DNA of 15,309 nucleotides from DATIXD01 sp035518875 (lineage in GTDB: Bacteria; Pseudomonadota; Gammaproteobacteria; Methylococcales; Methylococcaceae). The stretch covers positions 1 to 15,309 of the forward strand of contig DATIXD010000305.1 in assembly GCA_035518875.1 (NCBI GenBank), read 5' to 3'. This document shows, piece by piece, positions 1 to 7,307 of this stretch (positions are counted from its first letter, which is position 1; every line of letters begins with the position of its first letter). The notes under the pieces are model-generated. The model ran no database searches and was not told the origin of the DNA. It worked only from the letters and a program-made list of their open reading frames with translations. A program made the position numbers and the translations under genes.

Positions 1-170
1 CGGACGATGCCATGGTGGCGCTGGGTCGCTTAACCTACCTGTACAGCACCGACCGCAACGGCGATCACCACGTCTACCTGCCGCGCCCGGACGAACAGCA
101 GAACAAAATCCTCACAGCCCTTGGTCTTTCCTTTCCGGTCAAGGCAAAAGCCGGCAAACGAGCAGTGTAG
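1..170 (+). CDS. C-terminal fragment of a protein, possibly a transposase (partial)
   Basis: An open frame runs in from the left window edge and stops at the TAG at 168-170; its codons start at position 3. The visible 55 residues end with a segment reading RPDEQQNKILTALGLSFP followed by a basic tail (KAKAGKRAV). A final 'QQ..IL.ALGL..P' helix just before a short tail resembles the end of IS1634/IS4-type DDE transposases, but this is recalled resemblance, not a proven match. The catalytic part lies outside the window. Its orientation is convergent with mltB. Other families cannot be excluded. Confidence 0.35.
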   Translation, partial: DDAMVALGRLTYLYSTDRNGDHHVYLPRPDEQQNKILTALGLSFPVKAKAGKRAV

Positions 171-388
171 GCAGAGGCTGTTTTCGGTGTTTCGTCCATT
201 TTTTTAATAAATACAGATCACTACAGTAGGATTGCGCCTGCCAGCTGGGGGAAGATCCGTCCGATGAGCCAGTCGAGGATTATTCGTAACGCCTTCCCGG
301 ACTCACAATTCGTTCTCCCGGGCTTACTCGGGGCGGGCTAACAGCCAAATGTTCGAACGTTCGCTGCTTAAGGTCAGGAAGGTATTTC
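171..388. other. Non-coding stretch between the left-edge gene and mltB
   Basis: I see no convincing gene here. It holds a T-run with an AT-rich patch (about 199-213), a 25-codon open frame from the ATG at 264 that I do not recognise, and a perfect 10-bp palindrome CGAACGTTCG at 354-363. No clear hairpin-plus-T-run terminator is visible for the mltB operon, which ends at 389. If the left gene is a transposase, an element end could lie here, but I could not identify terminal repeats. Confidence 0.4.
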
Positions 389-1393
389 TTAGGTCCCACG
401 CCGGGCCAGCAGCTCCCGGCTGAGTTGGTAGGCGGCCATCGCGTAGAGCGGGCTGTGGTTGTACCTGGAAATCACGTAAAAATTGTGCAGGGCCAACCAA
501 TAGGCCGGCCCCTCTTCTTCCCCCAACTCCAGCAGCGTGGCCCGGGTTTGGTCGGGCAACGGGGTACGGGCTTCCACGCCGAGTTTTCGCAACTCGACGA
601 TGCGATGGGAAGGCTTGAGATCGTTACCCAGCAGACGGAAAAAGCCGTCGCCGCGCACGCTGGCCGGAAACGCGACCGGCTCTCCGCTTTGCCAGCCGTG
701 AACCGAAAAATAATTGGCGACGCTGGCGATAGCGTCCGCGGGGTTGCCCCAGATATCGCGACGTTGATCCCCGTCCAGATCGGCGGCATAGTGCCGATAG
801 CTGCTGGGCATGAACTGGGGCATGCCCATCGCACCGGCATAGGAACCCTTGGGCAGGGCCGGATCGATGCCTTCTTCTCGGCACAGCAGGAGAAAATCCT
901 CCAGCTCATGGCGAAAAAACTCGGCACGCTTGGGATAGTCGAAAGCCAGGGTGGACAGCGCATCGACCACCCGGTAGTTGCCCGTGTTCTGGCCGTAACC
1001 GGTTTCGATGCCAAGGATCGCAACGATCATCTCGGGCGGTACGCCAAATCGGATGCGCGCCTTGGACAGGGCGGCGCCATTGCGATCCCAGAAGGTCAGC
1101 CCCCCCTGGATGCGGGCCTCAGTGAGGAAAATCTTGCGATAGGCATGCCAGGGCTTGGCTTCGGCAGGGCGGGCGATGGCTTCGAGGATCTTGTCCTGGA
1201 TGACGACCTGCCGGAACAGCCGATTCAGCGCCTCCCCGCTGAGCCGGTGCTTCCCGCTTATTTCCCGGATGAAGGCTCTCACCTCGGGGCGATCGGCTAT
1301 GCCTTCCTGGCCGGAAGCGGAAGCGGAGAGGCCGGACAGGGCGATTGCCAGGACGAAGATTCGAAAGGACGCAGATCTTTTCGTGAGTCTCAC
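389..1393 (-). CDS. mltB: Lytic murein transglycosylase B (MltB/Slt35 family, GH103)
   Basis: Cleaves the glycan strand of peptidoglycan between MurNAc and GlcNAc, forming 1,6-anhydroMurNAc, in the periplasm. The 334-aa product begins with a Sec signal peptide (about residues 1-28, ending SASASG). There is no lipobox cysteine, so it is probably soluble rather than an outer-membrane lipoprotein like E. coli MltB. The catalytic Glu is E130 in VAILGIETGYGQ. AGAMGMPQFMPSSYRHYA (about 186-203) is the hallmark GH103 substrate-binding stretch. DLDGDQRRDIW (205-215) matches the calcium-binding EF-hand-like loop known from Slt35. It starts with GTG (1391-1393), overlapping the rodA TAG by one base, which suggests translational coupling. 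It is the last gene of the elongation operon and probably supplies glycan turnover for insertion of new strands. Confidence 0.93.
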   Translation of the reverse strand: MRLTKRSASFRIFVLAIALSGLSASASGQEGIADRPEVRAFIREISGKHRLSGEALNRLFRQVVIQDKILEAIARPAEAKPWHAYRKIFLTEARIQGGLTFWDRNGAALSKARIRFGVPPEMIVAILGIETGYGQNTGNYRVVDALSTLAFDYPKRAEFFRHELEDFLLLCREEGIDPALPKGSYAGAMGMPQFMPSSYRHYAADLDGDQRRDIWGNPADAIASVANYFSVHGWQSGEPVAFPASVRGDGFFRLLGNDLKPSHRIVELRKLGVEARTPLPDQTRATLLELGEEEGPAYWLALHNFYVISRYNHSPLYAMAAYQLSRELLARRGT

Positions 1394-2523
1394 TAGGGCA
1401 AGAGTTTCCGGTGGGTCTGAATGGACATTAGCATACCGAAGCCGGCCAGCAAGGTCACCATCGAGGTTCCGCCATAGCTGACCAGGGGCAGCGGTACGCC
1501 CACCACCGGCAAAATCCCGATGACCATGCCGACGTTCACGAACACGTAGACGAAAAATGTCAGCGTCAGCGCCCCACTCAATAACCGGCTGAAGGTATCC
1601 TGCGCCTGCACCACGATGAACAGGCAGCGGGCCAGGATGAACAGGTAAATCCCGAGTAGGCCAAGACAGCCCAGCAAGCCGAATTCCTCGGCGAACACGG
1701 CGAATATGAAGTCGGTGGAGCGTTCTGGCAAAAATTCCAGATGGGACTGGGTGCCGTGCAGCCAGCCTTTGCCGTAGAAGCCGCCGGAGCCGATGGCGAT
1801 TTTCGACTGGATGATGTGATAGCCGCGCCCGAGCGGGTCGGCTTCCGGATTGAGGAACATCAGCACGCGATCACGCTGATAGTCGTGCATGAAGTGCCAC
1901 AGCACCGGCAAAAGACTTCCGCCGATCGCCCCCAATCCGAGAATGTAGCTCCAGCGCATGCCGGCCAAGAACAGCACGGCAGCGCCGGCGACGGCGACCA
2001 GGAAAGCGGTGCCCAGATCGGGCTGCTTGGCGATCATGGCAACGGGCAGGATGATCAGCGAGGCGGCCGCGGCCAAGTGCTTGAAACTCGGGGGCAAAGA
2101 ATGGGAGCCCAAGAACCAGGCGATCATCATGGGCGTCGTGAGCTTAGTCATTTCGGAAGGCTGAAAACGCAGCACGCCTAGATTCAACCAGCGTTGGGCC
2201 CCCATCGCGGTATCACCGATCACTAGCACGGCCAGCAGCATCAGCACGCCGACCAGATAAAGCACGGGGCTATAGATCCTGAAATGACGCGGGTGAACCT
2301 GCGCGATGGCGAACATGATGCCCAGAGCCAGCCCGAGTCTGCCCGCCTGGCGCAGGAGCACCTCGATTTTTTGACCGCCGGCACTGTAGAGAATCACGAA
2401 GGCCACCGCGGCCAGCAGCATAAGCCCGCCAAACAGCGGGAGGTCGATGTGGAGTCTTTGCAACCACTGGCTGGAAGTTGGCTGGTTGATCTTGATGCTG
2501 GCCAAAGAGGGTTCGATGCGCAT
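1393..2523 (-). CDS. rodA: Rod shape-determining SEDS glycosyltransferase RodA
   Basis: Inner-membrane peptidoglycan polymerase of the elongasome, which extends glycan strands from lipid II and works as a pair with PBP2. The 376-aa protein has about ten hydrophobic helices starting near residue 28. SEDS signatures visible are GAQRWLNLGVLRFQPSE (108-124), KQPDLGTA (166-173) with Asp169, ERSTDFIFAVFAEEFG (267-282) with Asp271, and the C-terminal LPVVGVPLPLVSYGGTSM (338-355). The Asp in the TDFIF loop corresponds to the catalytic aspartate of the family. Length matches the usual 370-380 aa. The ATG start (2521-2523) overlaps the mrdA TAA by one base (TAATG), so translation is probably coupled and the two partners are made in ratio. 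Confidence 0.96.
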   Translation of the reverse strand: MRIEPSLASIKINQPTSSQWLQRLHIDLPLFGGLMLLAAVAFVILYSAGGQKIEVLLRQAGRLGLALGIMFAIAQVHPRHFRIYSPVLYLVGVLMLLAVLVIGDTAMGAQRWLNLGVLRFQPSEMTKLTTPMMIAWFLGSHSLPPSFKHLAAAASLIILPVAMIAKQPDLGTAFLVAVAGAAVLFLAGMRWSYILGLGAIGGSLLPVLWHFMHDYQRDRVLMFLNPEADPLGRGYHIIQSKIAIGSGGFYGKGWLHGTQSHLEFLPERSTDFIFAVFAEEFGLLGCLGLLGIYLFILARCLFIVVQAQDTFSRLLSGALTLTFFVYVFVNVGMVIGILPVVGVPLPLVSYGGTSMVTLLAGFGMLMSIQTHRKLLP

Positions 2524-4364
2524 TATTCCTGACCCTTCAGATACTGCTCCATCACGGCGCGGGCGATGGGCGCCGCAACAGAACCGCCGTGGCCCCCGTT
2601 TTCCGCGATCACGGCGATGGCGATACGGGGATTATCCGCCGGGGCAAAGGCGATAAACCAGGCATGGTCCTTCAATGTGTCCTGGACGCGCATTTTCTTG
2701 TATTCCTGATCCTGGCGAACGGTGAACACCTGCGCGGTACCAGTCTTGCCGGCGACCAGATAGGGCAGGCCGGGGGCGATGCCCTTGGCCGTGCCCTGTG
2801 GGCTGTGCACCACATCGACCATGGCATCGACCACCGTTTTCCAATTGGCCGGATCGATCCGGACGGTGCCGGACTCGCGCACGGGATGGGGGTTTTCAAC
2901 GTCGTTCGGGGCCTTCATGGATTCGACCACGCGGGGCTCGATGATTTTTCCTCGGTTAGCGAGGATGGCAGTGGCGCGAGCAAGCTGAATGGGGGTGGCC
3001 TGCACGTAGCCCTGGCCGATGCCGGCAATCAACGTCTCGCCGGGATACCAGGTTTGTTTGCGGTGCTTGCGCTTCCATTCCTGGCTGGGATACAGACCGG
3101 ATTTTTCGCCGTCCAGATCGACGCCGGATTTCTCGCCAAAACCGAATTGCCGCAAATAATCATGCATCCGCTCAATGCCCAGCTGCTGGGCCAGGGTGTA
3201 GAAATACACGTCGCAGGACTGGGTGATGGCCGACTTCATGTCGACCGTACCGTGGCCCGTCTTGCGCCAGTCGCGATATTTGTGTTCGACATTGGGCAGG
3301 CGGAAATAACCCGGACAGAAAACCCGGCGGCTGGAGCTCATCTGTCCCAGTTCCAAGCCTGCCAATGCCATGAAGGGCTTGACCGTGGAACCCGGGGGAT
3401 ATCCCCCTCGCAGCGCGCGATTGTAAAGCGGCCTCTCGGGCGAAGCCTGGAGAGCGTCGTAATCGGCCCGCCGGATTCCCTGAATGAAGGGATTGGGGTC
3501 AAAACTGGGCTTGCTCACCAGGGCCAGTACGTGACCGGTTGCCGGCTCGAGGGCAACCACCGCGCCATTGTATTCGCCGAGGGCGTCATAGGCGGTCTTT
3601 TGCAGCTGGATATCCAGGGTCAGGTGAAGATCGGCCCCCGCCAGCGGTTCCGTTTCGCCGAGCACATTGATGGAACGGCCCTGCACATTGGTCTCGATTT
3701 CCTCATAGCCGGTCTTGCCGTGCAAGACGGTTTCATAGGTTTTTTCGATGCCACTCTTGCCGATGTGATAGGTGCCGCTGTAAACGGACGGGTCGAGGTT
3801 CTGCAACTCCGCTTCGCTGATCCGGCCGACATAGCCGACCACATGCGAAGTCAGTTGACCGTAGGGATAGGTTCGCAGCAGGCGGGCGCGGATTTCCACC
3901 CCGGTGAAATGGGGCATCTTCACGGCGAAACGGGCGATTTCCTCCTCGCTGAGCTGGAGGCGCAGGGGAATGCTGTCAAAGCCCTTGTGCCGGCTGCGCA
4001 GGGAATTGAATCGCTGGATTTCCTCGTCGCTCAGGTTGAGCAGCGCTTTCAGTTCGGCCAGGGTCTTTCCCATGTTGGGCACCTGCTCGGGGATCAACTC
4101 CAGACTGTAAGTGGGGATGTTGTCCGCCAGCACCTCGCCGTTGCGGTCGAAAATCATGCCGCGCGTGGGCGGCAAAGGCGAGATCTTCACCCGGTTTTCG
4201 TGCGAAAGCGTCGCGTAATGTTGGTAGCCCACCACCTGGAGGTAGACCAGGCGGACCGCCAGCCCGACCGTCGCCAACCCAACGAATAGCACGCTGGCGA
4301 CGATTCGGTTCAGAAACAACCGGTATTCGCGCAGCGAGTCCTTTAGAATGAACTCGCTGCTCAT
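2523..4364 (-). CDS. mrdA: Penicillin-binding protein 2 (elongation-specific transpeptidase)
   Basis: D,D-transpeptidase that cross-links peptidoglycan during cell elongation, anchored in the inner membrane with its catalytic domain in the periplasm. Numbered from the preferred start there are 613 residues: a TM anchor at about 20-43, the dimerisation/pedestal region from about 60 (including PTRGMIFDRNG), then the transpeptidase domain. The active-site motifs are STVK (Ser326, Lys329), SCD (383-385, the SxN-type motif, SxD in PBP2) and KTG (540-542). The frame is open to an ATG at 4433, which would add 23 basic, low-complexity residues and overlap mreD by 29 nt. I prefer the ATG at 4362-4364. 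It has a GGAAA upstream, leaves a 40-nt gap after mreD, and puts Ser326 close to the E. coli position (Ser330). Operon partner of rodA. Confidence 0.95.
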   Translation of the reverse strand: MSSEFILKDSLREYRLFLNRIVASVLFVGLATVGLAVRLVYLQVVGYQHYATLSHENRVKISPLPPTRGMIFDRNGEVLADNIPTYSLELIPEQVPNMGKTLAELKALLNLSDEEIQRFNSLRSRHKGFDSIPLRLQLSEEEIARFAVKMPHFTGVEIRARLLRTYPYGQLTSHVVGYVGRISEAELQNLDPSVYSGTYHIGKSGIEKTYETVLHGKTGYEEIETNVQGRSINVLGETEPLAGADLHLTLDIQLQKTAYDALGEYNGAVVALEPATGHVLALVSKPSFDPNPFIQGIRRADYDALQASPERPLYNRALRGGYPPGSTVKPFMALAGLELGQMSSSRRVFCPGYFRLPNVEHKYRDWRKTGHGTVDMKSAITQSCDVYFYTLAQQLGIERMHDYLRQFGFGEKSGVDLDGEKSGLYPSQEWKRKHRKQTWYPGETLIAGIGQGYVQATPIQLARATAILANRGKIIEPRVVESMKAPNDVENPHPVRESGTVRIDPANWKTVVDAMVDVVHSPQGTAKGIAPGLPYLVAGKTGTAQVFTVRQDQEYKKMRVQDTLKDHAWFIAFAPADNPRIAIAVIAENGGHGGSVAAPIARAVMEQYLKGQE

Positions 4365-4404
4365 CAACCGCTTTTCCGATGACCGACCCCGTCGGGTCGA
4401 ATTC

Positions 4405-4893
4405 TTAGACGATACCGAAACGGCGGCGGACATGTCTGAGCGTCACGAAAACCATCGGCCAGAAAAAAGCGCCGGTGAGGGATGGCAACCAGTAGGCCGC
4501 CCCGATCGCGTTCGAGCCCCTGATGTTCTGCGTCCAGAAAATCAAAAGCTGGCTCAACAACAGAAACAACAGGGTTGACATAGCCTGCTGGGGAAATGGG
4601 TAGAGGCGCAGCTGGCGGTGCAGCCGGATGCAACAATAGGCGACGACCGCATAGGCCAAGGCATGCTGGCCCAGCATTCGGCCCGTCAACGTATCGGTCA
4701 ACAAGCCCACCAACCAAGCCGAGCCGACGCCCACCCGCTCCGGGATCGCCATGTTCCAGTAGATCAGGAACAATAGTACCCAGTCGGGGTTGAAGACGAA
4801 TAAGCCATCCGGCAGAGGCAGAATGCGCAGGGCCATTGCCAGAATGAGGCTGGCGGCGACCACCAGCAGCGCGCTGGGGCTATTCTGCGGCAT
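4405..4893 (-). CDS. mreD: Rod shape-determining membrane protein MreD
   Basis: Inner-membrane component of the elongasome that links MreC and MreB to the synthases. The 162-aa product is almost entirely hydrophobic, with about five to six predicted helices. It carries the family-typical regions FNPDWVLLFLIYWNMAIPERV (about residues 34-54) and GVGSAWLVGLLTDTLTG (about 55-71), followed by a basic tail (RHVRRRF). Length is normal for the family (about 160 aa). The ATG start at 4891-4893 lies inside the 3' end of mreC (14-nt overlap), a common arrangement for coupled translation of these two genes. Recognition rests on the DWVLLFLIYW/LLTD motifs plus position between mreC and mrdA. Confidence 0.92.
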   Translation of the reverse strand: MPQNSPSALLVVAASLILAMALRILPLPDGLFVFNPDWVLLFLIYWNMAIPERVGVGSAWLVGLLTDTLTGRMLGQHALAYAVVAYCCIRLHRQLRLYPFPQQAMSTLLFLLLSQLLIFWTQNIRGSNAIGAAYWLPSLTGAFFWPMVFVTLRHVRRRFGIV

Positions 4894-5764
4894 GGGCTGC
4901 GGAGCCTTCCTTAGTGGAACTGCCCGGGACGGACACCCGGGGAATGGGATCGGATTTACTCCAGACCATTAGCAATTCGCGATTGCGATCGAGTTGCGCG
5001 ACGGGTGTGGCGCTGACCTTGGCGAATGGACTGGTCTGGGATGAAACACTGGTCACCGTCGCAACCGGATAACCTTGCGGAAACACGCCGCCCATTCCGG
5101 AAGTGAGCAACAGATCTCCGGGCTGGATGTCGGCGTTGCTGGTCAGGTAAGGTAGCGTCAACTTGTCTATCTGGCCCGTGCCCAAGGCGATGGTCCGAAG
5201 GCCGTTGCGGTTAACCTGCACCGGGATGGCGTGATTGGGGTCGGTGATCAACATAACCTCGGCACTGTAGGGCGTCACCCGCAACACCTGGCCGACGACG
5301 CCATTGGCGTCCATGACGGGTTGGCCTGGATAAATGCCGAAGCGACTGCCCTTGTTGACCACCACTACATGCTCGTACGGCACCAGCTTCACCTCGAGCA
5401 GTTCTGCGATCAGCACCTGTTCGCCAAGTTTGAACGAGGTTTCCAGAAGCCCCCGCAGTCGGATGTTTTCCTTTTCGAGGGAGGCGAACTTCAGCAACCT
5501 GGTTTTCAACACCATCTGCTCTTCCCTGAGATGTTGGTTTTCCCTCACCAGATCGGCATAGGTCGAAACCGCCTCAATGACGTTTTGCACCGCGCGCACC
5601 GGCGAACTGACAAGCTGCTGCAATGGGTAAACCGTAACGGCGAACGCGGCGCGGACGGCCGGCAGCATGGCTTGCTGTTCGGCTGCCAGCAGCACCAGTG
5701 ATGCGACCAGGCAGACGAACAGTCGGATATTGAGAGAGGGGCCTTTGGTGAATATGCGTTTGAT
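4880..5764 (-). CDS. mreC: Rod shape-determining protein MreC, apparently with an AUC start codon
   Basis: Bitopic inner-membrane protein whose periplasmic domain activates the PBP2-RodA pair. Read from the ATC at 5762-5764 the protein is 294 aa. It begins IKRIFTKGPSLNIRL, directly comparable to the E. coli MreC N-terminus MKPIFSRGPSLQIRL. Then come one TM helix (about 13-29), a periplasmic coiled coil (about 62-110, RENQHLREEQ... and KENIRLRGLL) and the beta-barrel domains with KGSRFGIYPGQPVMDANGVVGQV and LLTSGMGGVFPQGYPVA. No ATG, GTG or TTG lies in frame before the GTG at 5693-5695, and that start would cut off the basic N-terminus and most of the TM helix. An automated call would probably give 4880-5695. 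The upstream AGAGAG, eight bases from ATC, can serve as a Shine-Dalgarno sequence. TAG stop at 4880-4882. Confidence 0.9.
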   Translation of the reverse strand: MKRIFTKGPSLNIRLFVCLVASLVLLAAEQQAMLPAVRAAFAVTVYPLQQLVSSPVRAVQNVIEAVSTYADLVRENQHLREEQMVLKTRLLKFASLEKENIRLRGLLETSFKLGEQVLIAELLEVKLVPYEHVVVVNKGSRFGIYPGQPVMDANGVVGQVLRVTPYSAEVMLITDPNHAIPVQVNRNGLRTIALGTGQIDKLTLPYLTSNADIQPGDLLLTSGMGGVFPQGYPVATVTSVSSQTSPFAKVSATPVAQLDRNRELLMVWSKSDPIPRVSVPGSSTKEGSAAHAAE

Positions 5765-5791
5765 ATTGCTATCTCTCTAAGGAGAGCTCAT
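5765..5791 (-). promoter_or_regulatory. mreC leader: hairpin over the ribosome-binding site and a four-codon in-frame leader ORF
   Basis: On the minus strand, CTCTC (5782-5786) and GAGAG (5773-5777) form a 5-bp stem with a 4-nt loop. The second arm includes the purines that would act as the mreC Shine-Dalgarno sequence. An in-frame ATG at 5789-5791 starts a tiny ORF (Met-Ser-Ser-Pro) ending in TAG at 5777-5779, 12 nt before the putative ATC start. Ribosomes arriving from mreB (TAA at 5815-5817) or on the tiny ORF would open the stem. What is seen is the sequence arrangement; a regulatory role is inference. Confidence 0.4.
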
Positions 5792-5814
5792 TCGCGCCGG
5801 GAAAGTCGAGAGGT

Positions 5815-6855
5815 TTATTCGAGTGAAAACGGCGCTGAGCCTTTCTCGTCGAGCAGTTCCAGGACGCGCCCGCCACCGCGCGCCACGCAGGTCAGCGGAT
5901 CCTCGGCGACCACAACGGGAAGGCCCGTTTCCTCGGCGATGAGACGGTCGATGTCCTTGAGCAGCGCACCGCCTCCGGTCAGGACGATGCCCACTTCGGC
6001 CACGTCCGCGCCCAGATCCGGGGGCGTCTGCTCGAGCGCCACCTTGACCGCACCGACTATCCCGGCCAGGCATTCTTGCAGCGCTTCCAGGATTTCGTTA
6101 CTGTTCAGCACGAAGCTGCGCGGTATACCCTCCGACAGATTACGGCCCTTGATCTCGATTTCCCTGACCTCGCTACCCGGATAGGCCGTGCCGATTTCAT
6201 ACTTGATGCGCTCGGCCGTGGCTTCCCCGATTAGAGTACCGTAATTGCGGCGGACATAATTCATGATCGCCTCATCTAGGCGGTCGCCACCGACACGAAC
6301 CGAGGCGGAGTAGACTATGCCGTTCAAAGAGATCACTGCGACTTCTGAGGTGCCACCGCCGATATCGATCACCATCGACCCGCGCGCCTCGTCGACCGGC
6401 AGCCCCGCGCCGATTGCCGCCGCCATCGGCTCCTCGATCAGATAGACTTCACGAGCGCCGGCCCCCACCGCCGATTCCTTGATGGCACGGCGCTCCACCT
6501 GGGTGGAACCGCAAGGCACGCAAATCAGCACCCGCGGGCTCGGCCGCAGAAGCCTGCCCTTGTGCACCTTATGGATAAAATACTGGAGCATTTTCTCGGT
6601 GACCGTGAAGTCGGCAATGACGCCGTCCTTCAAGGGCCGGATCGCGGTGATGTTGCCCGGCGTGCGTCCGAGCATCGACTTCGCGGCCGCGCCGACCGCG
6701 GCGATGCTCTTGGAACCGCGGCGGTCTTCGCGGATGGCCACCACCGAGGGCTCGTTCAACACGATACCCTGGCCGCGGATGTAAATCAGCGTGTTGGCCG
6801 TGCCCAAATCGATGGATAAGTCGTTTGAGAAAAAACCGCGAAGGCGTTTGAACAT
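5815..6855 (-). CDS. mreB: Rod shape-determining protein MreB (bacterial actin)
   Basis: ATP-binding actin homologue that forms membrane-associated filaments and positions the elongation machinery. The 346-aa product has the full set of actin-fold motifs: phosphate-1 loop IDLGTANT (15-22), the conserved RPLKDGVIADF (73-83), phosphate-2 loop VIDIGGGTSE (162-171) and the adenosine-binding VLTGGGALL (291-299). The N-terminal amphipathic stretch MFKRLRGFFSNDLS fits the membrane-binding helix of gammaproteobacterial MreB. Start ATG at 6853-6855, preceded by AGGGAG about 11 nt upstream. It is the first gene of the minus-strand operon, with 50 nt before the putative mreC start, and is transcribed divergently from gatCAB. 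Confidence 0.97.
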   Translation of the reverse strand: MFKRLRGFFSNDLSIDLGTANTLIYIRGQGIVLNEPSVVAIREDRRGSKSIAAVGAAAKSMLGRTPGNITAIRPLKDGVIADFTVTEKMLQYFIHKVHKGRLLRPSPRVLICVPCGSTQVERRAIKESAVGAGAREVYLIEEPMAAAIGAGLPVDEARGSMVIDIGGGTSEVAVISLNGIVYSASVRVGGDRLDEAIMNYVRRNYGTLIGEATAERIKYEIGTAYPGSEVREIEIKGRNLSEGIPRSFVLNSNEILEALQECLAGIVGAVKVALEQTPPDLGADVAEVGIVLTGGGALLKDIDRLIAEETGLPVVVAEDPLTCVARGGGRVLELLDEKGSAPFSLE

Positions 6856-6885
6856 TGACGTGTGATCTCCCTATAAATCGTTTTA

Positions 6886-6914
6886 ATTTAACAAGGGTGT
6901 GGGGAGCAGGGCAA
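6886..6914 (-). promoter_or_regulatory. Candidate sigma70 promoter for the mreB operon
   Basis: On the minus strand, TTGCCC (6909-6914) and TTAAAT (6886-6891) are separated by exactly 17 bp; each matches the sigma70 consensus at four of six bases. The expected transcript start near 6880 would give a leader of about 25 nt before the mreB ATG, including its AGGGAG. The match is only moderate and comes from eye inspection. Confidence 0.35.
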
Positions 6915-6962
6915 GAGATGGGGTATGATATTTCCATCACTCGGACAATATGTAGGGTTCCT

Positions 6963-7250
6963 ATGTCACTGGATGCGGAAGAAATCAACAAGATCGCCTG
7001 GCTGGCTCGGTTAGCCATCGACGCCGACAAGGTGGACGCTTACGCCCGGGATTTGTCGGGCATTCTCGGTTTCGTCGAGCAGATGAGCGCGGTGGACACC
7101 GGCAGCGTTGCGCCCATGGCGCACCCCATGGATCAGGCGCAGCGTCTTCGCGAGGACTCGGTGACCGAGACCGACCAGCGCGAACTGTTCCAGGCCCATG
7201 CACCGCTGGTCGAGGCCGGTCTGTATCTGGTGCCCAAGGTTATCGAATAA
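6963..7250 (+). CDS. gatC: Asp-tRNA(Asn)/Glu-tRNA(Gln) amidotransferase subunit C
   Basis: Small stabilising subunit of the GatCAB amidotransferase, which converts mischarged Glu-tRNA(Gln) and/or Asp-tRNA(Asn) to the amidated form in the cytoplasm. The 95-aa product starts MSLDAEEINKIAWLARLAID, the typical GatC beginning, and carries the family features SGILGFVEQM and the C-terminal GLYLVPKVIE. The frame stays open upstream to 6855, but the 36 extra residues are unlike GatC and overlap the mreB start region, so the ATG at 6963 is chosen; TAGGG lies upstream of it. First gene of the gatCAB unit, divergent from mreB. Confidence 0.95.
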   Translation: MSLDAEEINKIAWLARLAIDADKVDAYARDLSGILGFVEQMSAVDTGSVAPMAHPMDQAQRLREDSVTETDQRELFQAHAPLVEAGLYLVPKVIE

Positions 7251-7260
7251 TCGATTCGCG

Positions 7261-7284
7261 GGGTTACGGCCTTTGGCCTAACCC
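7261..7284. repeat. REP-like palindromic repeat between gatC and gatA
   Basis: GGGTTA (7261-7266), GGCC (7268-7271), loop TTT, GGCC (7275-7278) and TAACCC (7279-7284) form a ten-base-pair stem with one unpaired C at 7267. There is no T-run after it, so it is not a standard terminator. The pattern (GGGTTA-GGCC-loop-GGCC-TAACCC) resembles interspersed extragenic palindromes common in proteobacteria, often tied to REP-associated transposases. It could also act as a transcript-stability or attenuation element between the two genes. Genome-wide copy number decides between these. Confidence 0.55.
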
Positions 7285-7307
7285 AACCTAAAACCGAGAC
7301 TCATCCG

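Noticed and set aside
425..1396. Plus-strand open frame of 323 codons opposite mltB
   Set aside because: Shadow of mltB, whose signal peptide, catalytic Glu and EF-hand-like loop are intact.
2589..4289. Long plus-strand open frame of 566 codons opposite mrdA
   Set aside because: It is antisense to a PBP2 gene with all catalytic motifs; the length is a by-product of high GC in the third codon position. Its translation has no recognisable family features.
4365..4433. N-terminal extension of PBP2 from the ATG at 4433
   Set aside because: Adds 23 basic low-complexity residues, overlaps mreD by 29 nt, lacks a Shine-Dalgarno sequence and shifts the active-site Ser away from the usual position. 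Not impossible, so mentioned under mrdA.
6924..6929. TATGAT as -10 box for gatC
   Set aside because: The hexamer is good, but the sequence 17 bp upstream (GGGGAG) has no resemblance to a -35 element, so I could not support a promoter.
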